Shown one piece after another: positions 22,155-33,777 of a stretch of DNA of 64,000 bases (position 1 is the stretch's first letter; each line of letters begins with the position of its first letter). The stretch comes from Cladochytrium replicatum (Eukaryota > Chytridiomycota > Chytridiomycetes > Cladochytriales > Cladochytriaceae), in assembly GCA_025526935.1 (NCBI GenBank), contig JAHLKD010000015.1:62001-126000 (forward strand), read 5' to 3'. Under the pieces are notes generated by a model. The model did no database searches, was not told the origin of the DNA, and saw nothing but the letters and a program-made list of their open reading frames with translations. The position numbers were made by a program, and so were the translations under genes.

Positions 22155-23409
22155 ATGAAGGTAAAGAAAGCGACGGAGGGTGCGGACAGGGGGCGAGGAC
22201 GAGGACAACCACGACGGAAGGGGTCACCAGAAGGAGAGTCGTGGGAGCGAAACGCACTAGTCGATCGGATGGTGGTGGAAGGAATGGATGGATCGACCGA
22301 TGGATGGATGGGTGGAAGGGAGGGTGTGCTGGAACTCGGACAAATATGGATCGCTGGCTCGTTTGATTGATAATGATGCGCCTCGTGTGAGCGGGGTTGT
22401 GGGGGAGATTTCCATGCCGTTTGGGAGACTGGACAATGGCGTGTAGATCATTTTCGCTGCCTAATTGGACTCCTTTCACTCAACGCTTCGAAATCCTCCC
22501 CAGGTCAACATCGCGTACCCGGCCACCGGTGCTCAGAAGTCCTTCGAAATCGAGGACCAAAGGAAACTGTGAGTGCCGCGTCTCTCGTTGCATTTTTGGT
22601 TTTGGTCCTGATGGTGTCCTTTTCTCATTTTAGCAACATCTTCTACGAGAAGACCCTCGCCTCTGAGATTAAGGGTGACGCTCTCGGAGATGAGTTCAAG
22701 GGCTACATCTTCAAAATCACCGGCGGCAACGACAAGCAGGGTTTCCCCATGAAGCAGGGCGTCCTCGCTCCCGGCCGTGTTCGCCTTCTCCTCAGCAAGG
22801 GTCACTCGTGCTATCGCCCCAGGAGGACTGGTGAGCGTAAGCGCAAGTCTGTCCGCGGTTGCATTGTCGGCAACGACCTCTCCGCCATCTCGCTCGTCGT
22901 TGTTAAGCAGGGTGAGGAGGATATCCCCGACCTGACCGACAAGCAGATCCCCAAGCGCCTCGGTCCTAAGCGTGCGAACAAGATTCGCAAGCTTTTCGTG
23001 AGCTCAAACATCAAATTAGTTAACTTTTGGGTGCTAAAATTATTGTGGTGTAGAACTTGGGTAAGGAGGACGATGTCCGCCAATATGTCATTCGCCGTGA
23101 GCTACCTGCCAAGGAGGGAAAGAAGCTCCGCACAAAGGCACCCAAGATCCAACGATTGATCACTCCCCTTCGCCTTCAGAGGAAGCGTGCTCTCCGTGCT
23201 GCCAAGAGGCACGCTGCTGAGAACCAACGGGAAGCTGCTGCCGAGTACGCCAAGCTTCTTTCGCTCCGTCTCAAGGAGAAGAAGGAGAAGAAGCACGCCG
23301 CCCACGTCCAGCGGTGAGCCTTGATTGATGGTGATTTCATGATTGTTTTGCTAAATGGTCAAATTTATGTAGCCGTCTCTCATCACAGCGCAAATCCACC
23401 ATCAACTAA
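22155..23409 (+). CDS. RPS6: 40S ribosomal protein S6 (eS6)
   Basis: Small-subunit protein and classic S6-kinase substrate. Five exons (22155-22160, 22504-22568, 22634-22997, 23054-23313, 23373-23409) give 243 residues (human 249). The first exon encodes only Met-Lys, followed by a 343-nt intron, the pattern typical of ribosomal protein genes. Diagnostic blocks are [74 protein letters not shown] and [14 protein letters not shown]. The C-terminus ends [12 protein letters not shown], keeping an RRxSS site as in the kinase-regulated tail of S6. The first intron carries GGAT-type repeats (about 22283-22316). Confidence 0.97.
22283..22316 (+). repeat. GGAT-type short repeat in the first intron of eS6
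   Basis: Imperfect GGAT tetranucleotide repeats lie inside the 343-nt intron between the Met-Lys exon and exon 2. No function is implied by the sequence alone. Confidence 0.6.
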
Positions 23410-23600
23410 AAATGTTTCATATAAACTTGGAATGTTACACATTCTTAACACGTTCATACTTTTGATATAATCATGCGTTCTCTTTGACTGCCTGGTGCTA
23501 CATAGAGGTGTTCAATATGCCAAAACGTTCAGATCGTGGGGTAACCCAGCCAGGTGACCGCCTCGGATCATTGTGCTGCCGATCATCACCATCGAACACG

Positions 23601-24711
23601 ATGTCGCCTCCCGTCCTGGAAACCATCGAATGCACTCTCTCCAGAGACGGCGTGGCCCTCATCGCCTTCAATCGTCCCAACAAAGCCAACTGCATCTCCC
23701 CGCAGATGTACCTTGATTGGCGCAATGCCTTGCGGTAAACCATTCTCACATTTCACCAATGACTTTCATGAAATTAATTTCTCATCCAGGTGGGCTGCCA
23801 ATGACGACGAGGTGATCGTGGCCGTAATCACAGGGAAAGGACGCTTCTTCTGTGCCGGCCAGGAGCTCGGCGACGAGATGAACGTCGACATCAACGACCG
23901 GACCATGCGCTCCGAGCTCGTAGCCGAGGAATACATAAAGTTCCCCAAGCTTCTCGTCGCAGCCGTCAACGGTAAAACTCGCACCTTGATCATCGTTGAT
24001 TTTGGCTGACCAACAGCGGCGGTAGGACCCGCGATTGGGATGGGGTGCACAACACTCGCACTGTGCGATGTGATTTACTCGGTCCCGCACGCGACCTTCA
24101 ACACGTAAGCATAAATAGCATCAAAATAAGGAATAACGTTGAGCGAGCATATACTCATGATGTTGAGAAAAGACCGTTCATGGAACTCGGATTCTGCGCT
24201 GAGAGCTGCTCCTCCGTCACGTTCCCGCACATCTTTGGCCTCGCGCGTGCAAACGAGATCCTGATCCTCGGTCGGAAATGCACCGCCGAGGAGTTTGAGC
24301 GCTGGGGTTTCATTAGGTGAGTATCACCCGAATCATACATTTTCTCGACCACCCCTAAAACGATGTATGCTTTCATTTTTTTGGAATAAATCAGCCGTAT
24401 CATTCCAGCCGAAACCTTCCTCGCTGATGTTTTGGAGATCGCGACCAGAGCGGCGAAACTTCCACGGAACGCGGTGCTGCAGACGAAGAACTTGGTCAAG
24501 GCTACGATGAAGAAGGAGTTGCTTGAGACGAATCGTCGCGAAATGAGATTGCTTGCGAAAAGGTGATTCGACTAGCATCCTTCTTTTTCATGATGAGCTG
24601 ACAATGTTGTTCCTATTCAGGTTCACGACTGAGACCACACGGAAGGAGATTGGGGATGCCATCGAGGCATTTGTGATTCAGCAGGAGGCAAAGAAGAAAG
24701 CAAAATTGTGA
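23601..24711 (+). CDS. ECI2: Peroxisomal delta3,delta2-enoyl-CoA isomerase (ECI2/Pec1-like)
   Basis: Crotonase-fold enzyme that shifts 3-enoyl-CoA to trans-2-enoyl-CoA during beta-oxidation of unsaturated fatty acids. Six exons (23601-23734, 23790-23971, 24017-24104, 24173-24316, 24395-24562, 24621-24711) give 268 residues. Crotonase signatures are FNRPNKANCIS, GRFFCAGQEL and AAVGPAIGMG. The catalytic glutamate is Glu145 in the ECI-specific context AESCSSVTFP (PEGCSS in animal ECI2). Absence of the second hydratase glutamate pattern favours isomerase over hydratase. The protein ends in AKL, a type 1 peroxisomal targeting signal, so import into peroxisomes is likely. It lies 191 bp downstream of eS6 on the same strand, with no functional link apparent. 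Confidence 0.88.
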
Positions 24712-25058
24712 CCGGTTTTCGCTTTGGTTTGGTTGGGACAATCTATGATGTGTATTTGGATGAACGACTATCTGCAATGTTCAGTTCAAAGATCTGCAGC
24801 GATATGCTTGACGTTTAATGCTGACTTGGTTAGTTTCATTCCATGAGCTGGGGCAGATTAAGATTGCCAACTGCGAGAGTGGTCCTCAGCTTCGCTCCCC
24901 CATCTCATGACACACTTCAGATCTACTTCAAAAGAATATTGCTCATCAAAATCAAATTTACGTTTCACATCAACTGCGCAAACAGAACCCTTATAAAATT
25001 GTTCTACTTCCCACCACAGCAAAACAATTCGAAAAAGCTTCTCCGCTCCTGAGCACAA
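24712..25058. other. Intergenic, no gene seen
   Basis: About 350 bp between the isomerase stop and the PLP-enzyme start. AT-rich, with a CCCACCACAGCAAAAC tract close to the downstream start. No further signals identified. Confidence 0.5.
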
Positions 25059-26825
25059 ATGCACCCCACCGAGCATCAATCTTCCACCTTTTCCAGCTTC
25101 GTCGCACTCCCGCCTCTTCCACCTCACTCGCCTCCCGAGTTTGGAAAACCATGCCTTGATCTGTTCAATCTGGATCCAACCCATTGCAACCTTGTATGAC
25201 TGACTAAAGCATCCCGTTATCTTTTCTCTGACGGTTCTTTTCCCACTCTCGATTTAAGAATCATGGCTCGTACGGTGCTTGTCCCAAATACGTCCGTGCC
25301 TACCAGCACCGCCTGCAGAGCCTCCTCGACACCCAACCCGATCTGTGGTTCCAAACCCGTGCTGAATCACTCTACATTGAGACTCAGAAAGCTGTCGCTC
25401 CGCTCTTGGGAGTTCAACCTGAACATATTGGTCTGATGCCCAATTCTTCGTATGCTTGGAACTCTGTGTTTCGCTCCCTCGCTCGGCTCGTGAGGTCCCA
25501 CCGTCCCGACGACAACATCAACGATCTCAAGGTGATGCATCTGACGACTGTGTTTGCGCCGTTGAAGCCAGTCGTGAGGAACATCCATGAGGAGCTCGGT
25601 GTTCAGCCGATTGAGGTGTGTGTCAGTAGTTAACGAAGTAGTAGACATCAGCTTGAACAATCGGGACGTGAAGGTTCAAATCGACTACCCGATCACGGAT
25701 GACGAAATCGTTGAGCGCGTCAAGAGCGCGATTGGAGCGGTGGATGCGGAACACGGATGGACTGGGCGCGAGAGGTCGTGCGTCTGCATTGCTGCTATCG
25801 ATGCGATCTCGAGTGTTCCGGGAGTCATATTCCCATTCCGCAGGCTGAGCGCGTTGTTCAAGTCTAAAGGGATCTGGACCTTTGTCGATGGTAGGATTTA
25901 ATTTCGGACTTGTACTGTACTTCTTCGCCTGATACAATCCCTAGGTGCGCACGCCCTTGGCCAGATCCCAGTCGATCTTTCTGAAGATGGTCCTTATGGC
26001 AAGGATGGTGTTCCCGACTTCTTCGTTTCGAACTGTCACAAGGTAATTGCCTTAACAAACCTTCTATCAGTTGTCCGGTTGTGACTCAAATTTTGGAGAA
26101 AGTGGTTGTACTCGCCGGTGAACAGTGCTGTGCTGTTCGTCAATCCCAAGTTCCAAACCGATGTCCTCCCTGCCGTGATCGTGAACGGCTACGGGGACAA
26201 ATCTTTCACCGAAACATTTTTCCGTGTGCGTAATCAACACAATCTATTTCCCTGTTCATCGTACTTACTCGCCTTCAATTGTTCATCAGATCAGCACACT
26301 TGACCAGACCGCGCTCTTCTCGATCCCCGCCGCGATCCATTTCCGAAAGTGGCTCGGAGGCGAAGAGAAGATCCGTTCTTACAACAAGAATCTCGCTGTC
26401 AAGGGCGGCGAACTTCTCGCGGAGATGTTTGGGACGAGCGTCATGAGCGTGCCAGGGGAGGACGAGGACGGGAAGTACGGCATTGTTGCTTCTATGGTGA
26501 ACGTGAAGCTTCCGGCAGCCGCTGCGCCTGAGGAGTTCTTGAATCAGCTCAGGGTATTGTTCTACACGAGGTCGTTTCAGAAGGAGAGGCCAACTGAAAT
26601 GAAAACATGTTCCAGTATTACCTTGCGGAGAAGTGTGGAGTTTCGTGCATGCCGTACAAGCATAATGGTGCGTGGTGGATCAGGGTTAGCGCTCAAATCT
26701 ACATAGAGCTCGAGGACTTCAAGGTAAGGTACTCCCTTAGCTGCCAAAAAATTTTCGTGATTCTTTCTGATTAGGTGCTGGGACGTGCCATTTTGGAAGT
26801 TTTAAACAGCTTCGTTGAAGAGTAA
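25059..26825 (+). CDS. Class-V PLP-dependent lyase/epimerase-like enzyme (Egt2-type)
   Basis: Fold-type I PLP enzyme of the aminotransferase class V superfamily, closest by motif to fungal hercynylcysteine sulfoxide lyases (ergothioneine step 2) and isopenicillin-N-epimerase-like proteins. Eight exons (25059-25193, 25259-25619, 25642-25890, 25945-26042, 26103-26225, 26290-26553, 26616-26723, 26775-26825) give 462 residues. Motifs: NHGSYGACPKYV (about 46), the cofactor-binding Asp in VDGAHALGQIPVDL (about 247), and FFVSNCHKWLYSP with Schiff-base Lys281 at the exon 4/5 junction. The exon 2/3 junction is odd: keeping the conserved frame needs an intron of only 22 nt (25620-25641), or a 43-nt intron that deletes about seven residues. 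The substrate cannot be read from sequence, and no Egt1 partner lies in the window. No membrane or targeting signal is obvious. Confidence 0.8.
25620..25641 (+). other. Possible 22-nt intron (or frame break) in the PLP enzyme
   Basis: After ELGVQPIEV the frame meets a stop within 12 nt. The continuing frame begins ..DISLNNRD. Removing 25620-25641 (GT..AG, containing TTAAC) restores the frame. The alternative donor at 25599 gives a 43-nt intron but removes GVQPIEV, which fits the family alignment. Confidence 0.4.
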
Positions 26826-28894
26826 TGTATCGCTCCTAGGTATTCACAAACAGTTATGCTGTTCAATGTATTGCTAAGTGAACTAATATAACGAGTATTC
26901 CACATAATATGAGAGAGTGAGAGTTCAGTATTCCGCAAATTAACACAGGTGATTTTAAATTCAATCTAAGTGAGCGGATAAAAAATACTGAGGAAGGTAT
27001 TATTCTCCAGTCGCCCCAATCACGCTGCCATCATTTCGAAATCTGTGCCTACGAAAAACTCCCAATCAAAAATGTATTTCTTATTGTTTTCTCCTTTTAT
27101 GTTGCTTTTCTGAACAGGTCACCCGATATTCCAATTTCACCTCAACTACGAAGTGGACAAGCTGCATGTCACGGACCAATGCCGAACTCTGGCAACTGAA
27201 CTGGATTCTTTGGTACTCGATTAGCACATCTCCCCGTCCAATAATTACGACTTGAGCTTTTATCGGTGAGGAAAGATGAGGAAAGCCGTGTTCAATCGGG
27301 GACCTTTAGGAACAACAGTACCAACCAGGGGATGATTCAGCTGCTCCGTGCGCACGTTGATCCCCCTTTCGTTCATCTTCGACACAACTTTTTTTATGAA
27401 ACGCGCAAAGCTTGATAGAATCGATCGGATGGAGAGGTGGAGTACTATTTTCTAGATATTAGAGAATACAGATTCTTCTTGTCACCCTGTTGTTCCAGAC
27501 GACGATTGCTCGAATGAGGTTAATTTTGGCTGGTGTATTTTGGACTAGCCATCAAAACTGTCGGTAAGCCACAAAAAAGCAATATACCCTATAATCAAAT
27601 TATATCCCCGATCATTTGATTGGACGCTCATCTTTGGTCATGGTTGAAGCGTTTGTGGGACTCTCTGTGTAATCCATATATGGAAACAGCGCGTCACGGT
27701 TTTGCTCACAATTAGGATCACAAACTATTTTCAAAGTTTATTGAGTTGGATTCGAGCTTTTGGATTGTACACTCTCCGATATTTGAATGCATCAAGTGTG
27801 TTCACAAACGAGCTATTTCGTCATGACTATGACAACAAGCAATGCATTTGAAGGTACTGGGGTGGGAGCATGGATCACTCATCCAATAGTGCGGTTGCTA
27901 TCGGAATCTTCCCTGATCCTGGATAGCCCAGCATATATTCCCCGTGTCCTACCGCATCCTCCGCAAAGTTAATCCACCTAAAATATTTTTCCGTTGTTCT
28001 CCCTCAATTTGGCCTCACCGCACTTCCAACCTCAACCTTTATCACCAGTCAGCTGCTTCCATAACGAGTCGCGAATTTAATGTTTGCACTCCAATGTGCT
28101 TTACTTATTTGAATCGCGCGGTCTCGGTGATCGACGCTCACTCAATACACACGCATTTCAAGGGTTCGAGGATTTTCCAGATCGTAACTTGTCCTGCTCT
28201 GATTTTAGGTTCAAGCATTGTTGATCCATGATTGCACGCTTATCCAAGTGATAAGATGTCACCGTTAAACATCAAGGCTGCTCGTTGGTTCTCGATTCGT
28301 CCTCCGACCACCCCGCCAAACACCAACAAAATTTGCGATTTTCCAGAATTTCTCTTCAGCTTCAAAAACGCGGCCTTCTACCGACATCTCCATCCACTCA
28401 ACAGACGGGCCGAAACCTCGACGCTAAGGGTACGTGGGGCGCGCGACGTAAATTTAGGTGTTTTACTGTGTGTGTCGGCACAGTTGAAGTGCTCCTCCTA
28501 TCTGGCTCAGGGAAGTGGACGGAAGAAAGGGACCATTCCCTTAAAATCGACCCTCGTCGTTTCATTCCGGATTTTTCTGAGTTGAGCATAGGCTGACCCC
28601 GAAATTTCCTTCCGCTCCCTGTTCCTTCTTCTCATTTTCTTGTCCACCAGGTTGAGCGGCATTCTAGAAAGTCTAGTTAACGTAGAAGGGTTGTTGGGAG
28701 ACCCACTGCACAATAGGCGAAACGTTTTGATTTCGGTCTCGAGAGCCGGGCAAGACTGTGGATTATATTTCCGGCGGGCCCTGTTCCAGAGCATCACACC
28801 AAGTACTCTCTTCGCTCAATCGCACTATCGTTCTCCAGCGACTTTGTTGTATCGAACGCCTTTCTGACCATCAGGTTAACAGCAAGCTTTTACG
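26826..28894. other. 2.07-kb intergenic region
   Basis: The longest gene-free stretch. It is AT-rich, with one short coding-like block at about 27116-27224 (GHPIFQFHLNYEVDK to a TAG) that may be a decayed exon. The last few hundred bases before 28895 are pyrimidine-rich and probably form the leader/promoter of the RRM gene. No RNA gene recognised. Confidence 0.4.
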
Positions 28895-31800
28895 ATGAAT
28901 CATTCTCCAAAGACAACTATTCACGTTACATCAATTCCGAGCCACTTAGACAGAGCGGACTTGAAGAAAACTTTCGCTCAATACCCGGGTTTCACGCGCA
29001 TGTAAGCAAACGGCGAGGTTGCCTTCGATGATAATGTTCTAAACATTTCTCTTATCCAGCTCCTTCCACGCCGACTACTGTTTCGCCTGCTTCGAAGATG
29101 TCGACTCGTCTACTAAAGCAATCGACCGCATCCACCAGACAACAGACATGCTCGCTGCATACGCAAAGCACGGAGTCGCATCTAACACAACACCTACCAT
29201 CGCTGTACAGCCAAACCCCATCCTTTACGTTTCAGTTTTCCCGTACTTCACAGAAGCAGAGCTCGTTAAGATATTCAAATCATACGAAGGCTTCGACAGC
29301 ACCCGCTTCTTCCCAACACATGCGCTAGTCCGTTTCAATTCCGTAGAGAACGCACGCATAGCTCTGGAAGATTTGAACTCCACCACAAACCTTTTCGCGA
29401 ATTACTCAACTAAAGGGGCGAAGAATGGGTTCAGTAGGGGCCCATCTTCTGGTGCACTTTCAGCCATGGGGAGAAGTGAGGAGGTTCCTGATCGACAGGG
29501 AGCTGGGATGTCAAACACCGTGGCTTCAGCTGCTCTCGGAGGTAGCGGAGCGAACATCAACGGCGTCAATTCATCTGTGCCCAGACACACGATTCACGTC
29601 ACCAACATCAAACTGTCTAAGCTAGGACTTAAAGACTTTTTCTCGACCATGACCGGTTTCCGAAAGATTGCGTTCTACCAAGATTACTGCTTTGTCATCT
29701 TTGACGATGTCAAGGCAGCAGCACAAGCGATCGAAGATATTCTGTTTAAAACGAAAATGAAGGCCAACTTTGCAAAGGCGGAGTTCACACCACATCCGCC
29801 TCCTTCGGTTGGACAAGCCAACAGTATCATACGCATCAGGTGAGAGCTTTCAACGAACTAGTTGTCCTATTTGGAAACTAATCTAAATGTTCAGCGACTT
29901 CCCACCTAACACAACGGACAATGACTTGTACGAATTCTTCGAGTCCTATGAATGCTTCCAAGATATTCAATACTATCACGCTTCGTGCTTGGTTTACTTT
30001 GATGATGTTGCGTCTGCACGCAAGTCGTTGGAGGATATTAATGCCACGACAAACTTCACAGCTATTTACTCAAAGAAGGGTATGAGCTCTGCAGCAGCGG
30101 TCGCCCCAACGGGCACCTCAAAACCGCAGAGTCAGATACCATCTGGATCTGTACCCCCCTCCTCGCCTCCATTCGTTGAGTCCGACCCCATTATTCATTC
30201 CAAATCTCAGAAACCTCCACCACCGCGTCGCCTGTCTATCACCTCGGGAGACACAATCTCTCCAGAAACTTCACACGTTGAAGTTGAAGATGCAGACGAA
30301 GATGAAACCCCACTGTCTCCTGAAGACGCACAATCTGAACCCACGCATCCTCAATCACCAAACACTGTAACAGCTATTCAGCAGCTATCGCCTGATTCGG
30401 CGGAGACGCTCGTAGCGCAGTTGACCACATCAGCACCTCCACAAGGCACCGGAACCCCGAAATTTCTACCCACATCACCGAACCTCGGAAACCAACCCAC
30501 ACAAGGCCCAGTGTTGGTTCGCAGCTCTCAGCTTGACCCGAATGCACCAGCGTTTGCACAGAGCAGCCAAGCTGTCGGCGGTGGTGCGATTCCTAGGGAG
30601 GGAGAAGAGGCCCAGAAACCTATCGGATTCAACTCGTCTCTCGGAAATTATATCGCTGGCCCCCCTAGCATGTTCATGCCTGTCCAGTTGGAAGGTCGTG
30701 GAAGTTCTTCGACGCTGAATGAGGAGAATTCCCAATCCTTCGAGGATCAAGGGAGACAGTCCCAGCAGGGTCCCATGGACGGTTTTCATCCCTACATGAT
30801 CCATGGGGGATACGGTCAACGTCAACAGCAATCGCCGTTCACCCCACAGCAACTTCAGATGCAGCCCGTTTTTCACCAACCATCATTCCAGTCACAGCCA
30901 GGTAACCCGTTTCCACAATCAATCCCTCAACAGGGGCAGCAGCAGCAACAACAACAACAACAACAACAACATGGTGACGCCCAACGTCAGCAGCAGCGAG
31001 GACAGAATAATGGACCGTTTTTGGATGAATCAGGAATGCGGCCCATCAATGAGGGAATGGATATGTACGGCACAGACAACTATCTTGCTCTCACCTCAAC
31101 CTCCCATGTGGCTCAATATAGCACAATCCAAACTGCTACCATGAGTTCCCTCAAACAGCTCCCGCCCTTTCAAGGGACTGAGCGGATGACAGGGGAGATG
31201 ATGGAGCCACACGTTCACGGTGCCAAATTACTCTTGGAATCCTTATTCTTGCGTTTACAGACACTGGAACGTGAAAACGAGCAACTTAGAGGCGGGCAAC
31301 CCAAAGGCCGATTTGTGGACGGTTGGTACGAGCCGCATCAAGGTCAGCCGCACAATATACAGCAGCAACATCAGCAGCAAACAGAGCAGCGACATAATGC
31401 ACAACAGCAGCAGCATCAGCAACTCCAGCTTCAACAGCAACAAGAACAGCAACAGCAGCAGCTTGCTCGGCAGTATCAGCAAGTACAGTTCGGAGTTCAA
31501 CAGCGGATGCCGCAACAGAGGGGAGGGCTAGGCATGGGTATATCTCCCGCACCATCGCAGGACACGAGCCCCCTTTCCCCACGTGCAAGCGTTGTCTCGC
31601 CTCCCCCGGCGTCCCAGCAATCCCTCCAGAACAGTCAGCGCAACATCCAAATGGAATTCGAGCAGCTCATGGCTGAAAACGAACGACTCAAGCACGAAAA
31701 CATGACGTTGCGGGAGGAACTATCGCGCAAAAATACCGACTTGGACCGAATGGAGGCACTCCATCGAACGGTTGCCGCCGTCACCGCCGGAGCGGGGTCT

Positions 31801-32280
31801 ACCTCGCCGCTCATCCAGCCTTCGAATAGCCACCTTATGAGCGCAGGTACACTCGGAAAGCCGGACTGGGGAAACACCCACGGGACGAGCGGTGGGCTCT
31901 CATCACCACCTCCCAGCAGCGTGCTCTCAAACGGGCCAAGTATAAGCGTCGGAACCGTAAACGGGGCGACGACAGTGCCGACGACCAATGGAGTTTCGCA
32001 CGCCAGAAGCGGAACAGCCAATGGCGTGGCTCCGCCTGTTTCTTCGGGTGCACAGATGTCGGTGGTGGCATCTGCTGCACCTGGGAACCCGCACACGCTG
32101 TTCCTGCAGCACATGCAGCACCCGCTTCATTCGCACCACCAGCAGCATGGGATCCAGCAGCACCCGCTCATTGGCCACAAGTTCTCCAACCCGGTATCAC
32201 CGAATCCCGCTGTGGCGGCTAGCGGACCGGGGACCGTCAACAAGCCTTTTCCCCGTCTGCCGACTTTTTCAAAGTGGTAG
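28895..32280 (+). CDS. Four-RRM polyglutamine RNA-binding protein
   Basis: Three exons (28895-29001, 29060-29839, 29895-32280) give 1090 residues. Four RNA-recognition motifs occupy the N-terminal third. Their RNP2 strands are TIHVTSIP (about 8), ILYVSVFP (about 90), TIHVTNIK (about 213) and IIRISDFP (about 293). Their RNP1 strands are short and degenerate: DYCFACFEDV, HALVRFNSV, DYCFVIFDDV and SCLVYFDDV. RRMs 1, 2 and 4 close with an AxYxxxG-like turn (AAYAKHG, ANYSTKG, AIYSKKG), which suggests internal duplication. The rest is low-complexity Pro/Ser/Gln with a polyQ run (about 646) and two coiled-coil helices (LESLFLRLQTLEREN, about 745; EQLMAENERLKHENMTLREE, about 882). The architecture suggests a post-transcriptional regulator able to oligomerise. 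No named ortholog is recognised; a Mei2/Whi3-like role is speculation. Confidence 0.75.
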
Positions 32281-32860
32281 AAGCCGTGTCCGCATGTGCA
32301 TTGTTTATGTGCACAAATTTCACTTGGTCTACGTTCAACACCGAAATTGTCATTAATAGTGTCCGAGGAGCGCTTTTCTGTCGATCCCTGTTTCTCTTTA
32401 GAACCTGTCTTGGCGATGAAACAGCACATTTCGGTGTATTTTGTTGCCGTTTCACTGTTTTGGATCGTATTGGTTCTTGCTGTTTACTTCTGTCTTGATT
32501 ACGGAGCTTGAGATGTCAAGCACTTGGGTCTTCTCATGTTAGATTGTTTTTGTTTGTCTTTGCATATGTGGTAGTTTTGTTTGTACTGTAAAGACATGGT
32601 GGGCTCGGTTCCACATCGGGAAACGAACGTTCTTTAAAATGCTTTTGTGGGTGCCAATTTGAAACAAATCTTTAACTCGGATATTTTTACTCTTCTCGTT
32701 CTGCAAACAAACGATGCGACTCACGGAGCTTTGGCACTTTTTGAAGTCCAATAATTTCGTTAATTATCTTTTCGTTCCCGTGAGCCCAACCAACCTCTCG
32801 TCTGGTCCAGCGGGATTGCATCGTGCAAGTCTCCCGCATTGGTTTTGTTTGTACATGCCT
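32281..32860. other. Intergenic, no gene seen
   Basis: This is the 3' region of the RRM gene. A T-rich stretch with runs such as TGTTTTTGTTTGTC may be part of the 3' UTR. No coding sequence accepted. Confidence 0.4.
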
Positions 32861-33675
32861 GAAAAAGCAAAAACCATCTTGTAAGCACCACAAAAAACTC
32901 ATAAACGGTTACCCGTGTGCGAAACTCGTCGATGCGCTCCAGTACGCCCCTGGTATTCCCTTGAATGTTCTTACCGAATCTGCGGAACCTCTCGGAATGA
33001 CAAGGTCAATCTCCCTGTCCCTACTCAGCAACTCGTTGATAGCTTTAGTGACCTTCAACCAGTCCTATTCCATCCTGTACACCTTCTACAGCAAATGCCT
33101 CCCGGACCCATGAGAAGAGCGCCGCGTTGGTATGCGAGGCTTCGGAGCCTCGTTTAAGCAGCACTGAGTTTCCGGACTTCAAACCCTGCGCTGATCTGTA
33201 CTACGACTTCCGGACGTACATCGAAGATCATGAGGGCAACTCCGATGGGGACGGTGACGCGGTAGAGGTCAAGCGGGATGCATATGTGACCTTTCCTGAG
33301 GGGATGAAAATGCATTCATTGATTGGCTTGAACACAAACTGTTAATTGTCGATAAATTACCGGTTGGGTCGTCGAGCTTGTCCACATCCAAACCCCGTCA
33401 CGCATGCTATCAAAGTTGGACGCAGGCATGCTCAGGTCTAGACGCTTTCGCATCGAAGCGTCACCTTTGAACCCATCAAGATCAAGCTTGTTTGCTGCCA
33501 AATCCGGGCTTTTCGTTTCTCCAAGAAAGTCAAAGTTTCCGCAACACCGAGGAATTTGCTGAGCGGAGAGATTCGACACTGACGATGCGGCGGCACGAGC
33601 AGCGGGCTAACTACGGGACTCGATGAATTCGAAAAGTTTGAGGACGACGTCATCGATGATTTCTTCGAGGCATGA
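32861..33675 (+). pseudogene. Decayed ORF of unknown family
   Basis: Several plus-strand blocks look coding but sit in different frames with stops between them. They include KVNLPVPTQQLVDSFSDLQP, PVLFHPVHLLQQMPPGP, FPDFKPCADLYYDFRTYIED with an acidic continuation, VTFEPIKIKLVCCQIRAFRF and LDEFEKFEDDVIDDFFEA. No single spliced model restores one protein. The family was not recognised. It ends about 100 bp from the V-ATPase subunit a stop (convergent). Confidence 0.3.
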
Positions 33676-33777
33676 GATCACAGACCTAATTGTGAGGACA
33701 CCTTATTTGTTACGAAAAGAATTGGTGACAGAAGAGTCGAAGTAAACACTCTCGGGATATTCTTATATCACTCTGAC

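Noticed and set aside
28155-28180. GGGTTCGAGGA resembling a tRNA B box
   Set aside because: No A box or cloverleaf pairing could be built around it.
26826-28894. Hidden protein gene in the 2-kb gap
   Set aside because: Frames on both strands are short, unsupported by splice signals, and lack recognisable motifs apart from one 36-residue block.
30945-30972. CAG/CAA run as a microsatellite expansion
   Set aside because: It is in frame and codes polyQ within the RRM protein, with mixed CAG/CAA codons; treated as part of the gene.
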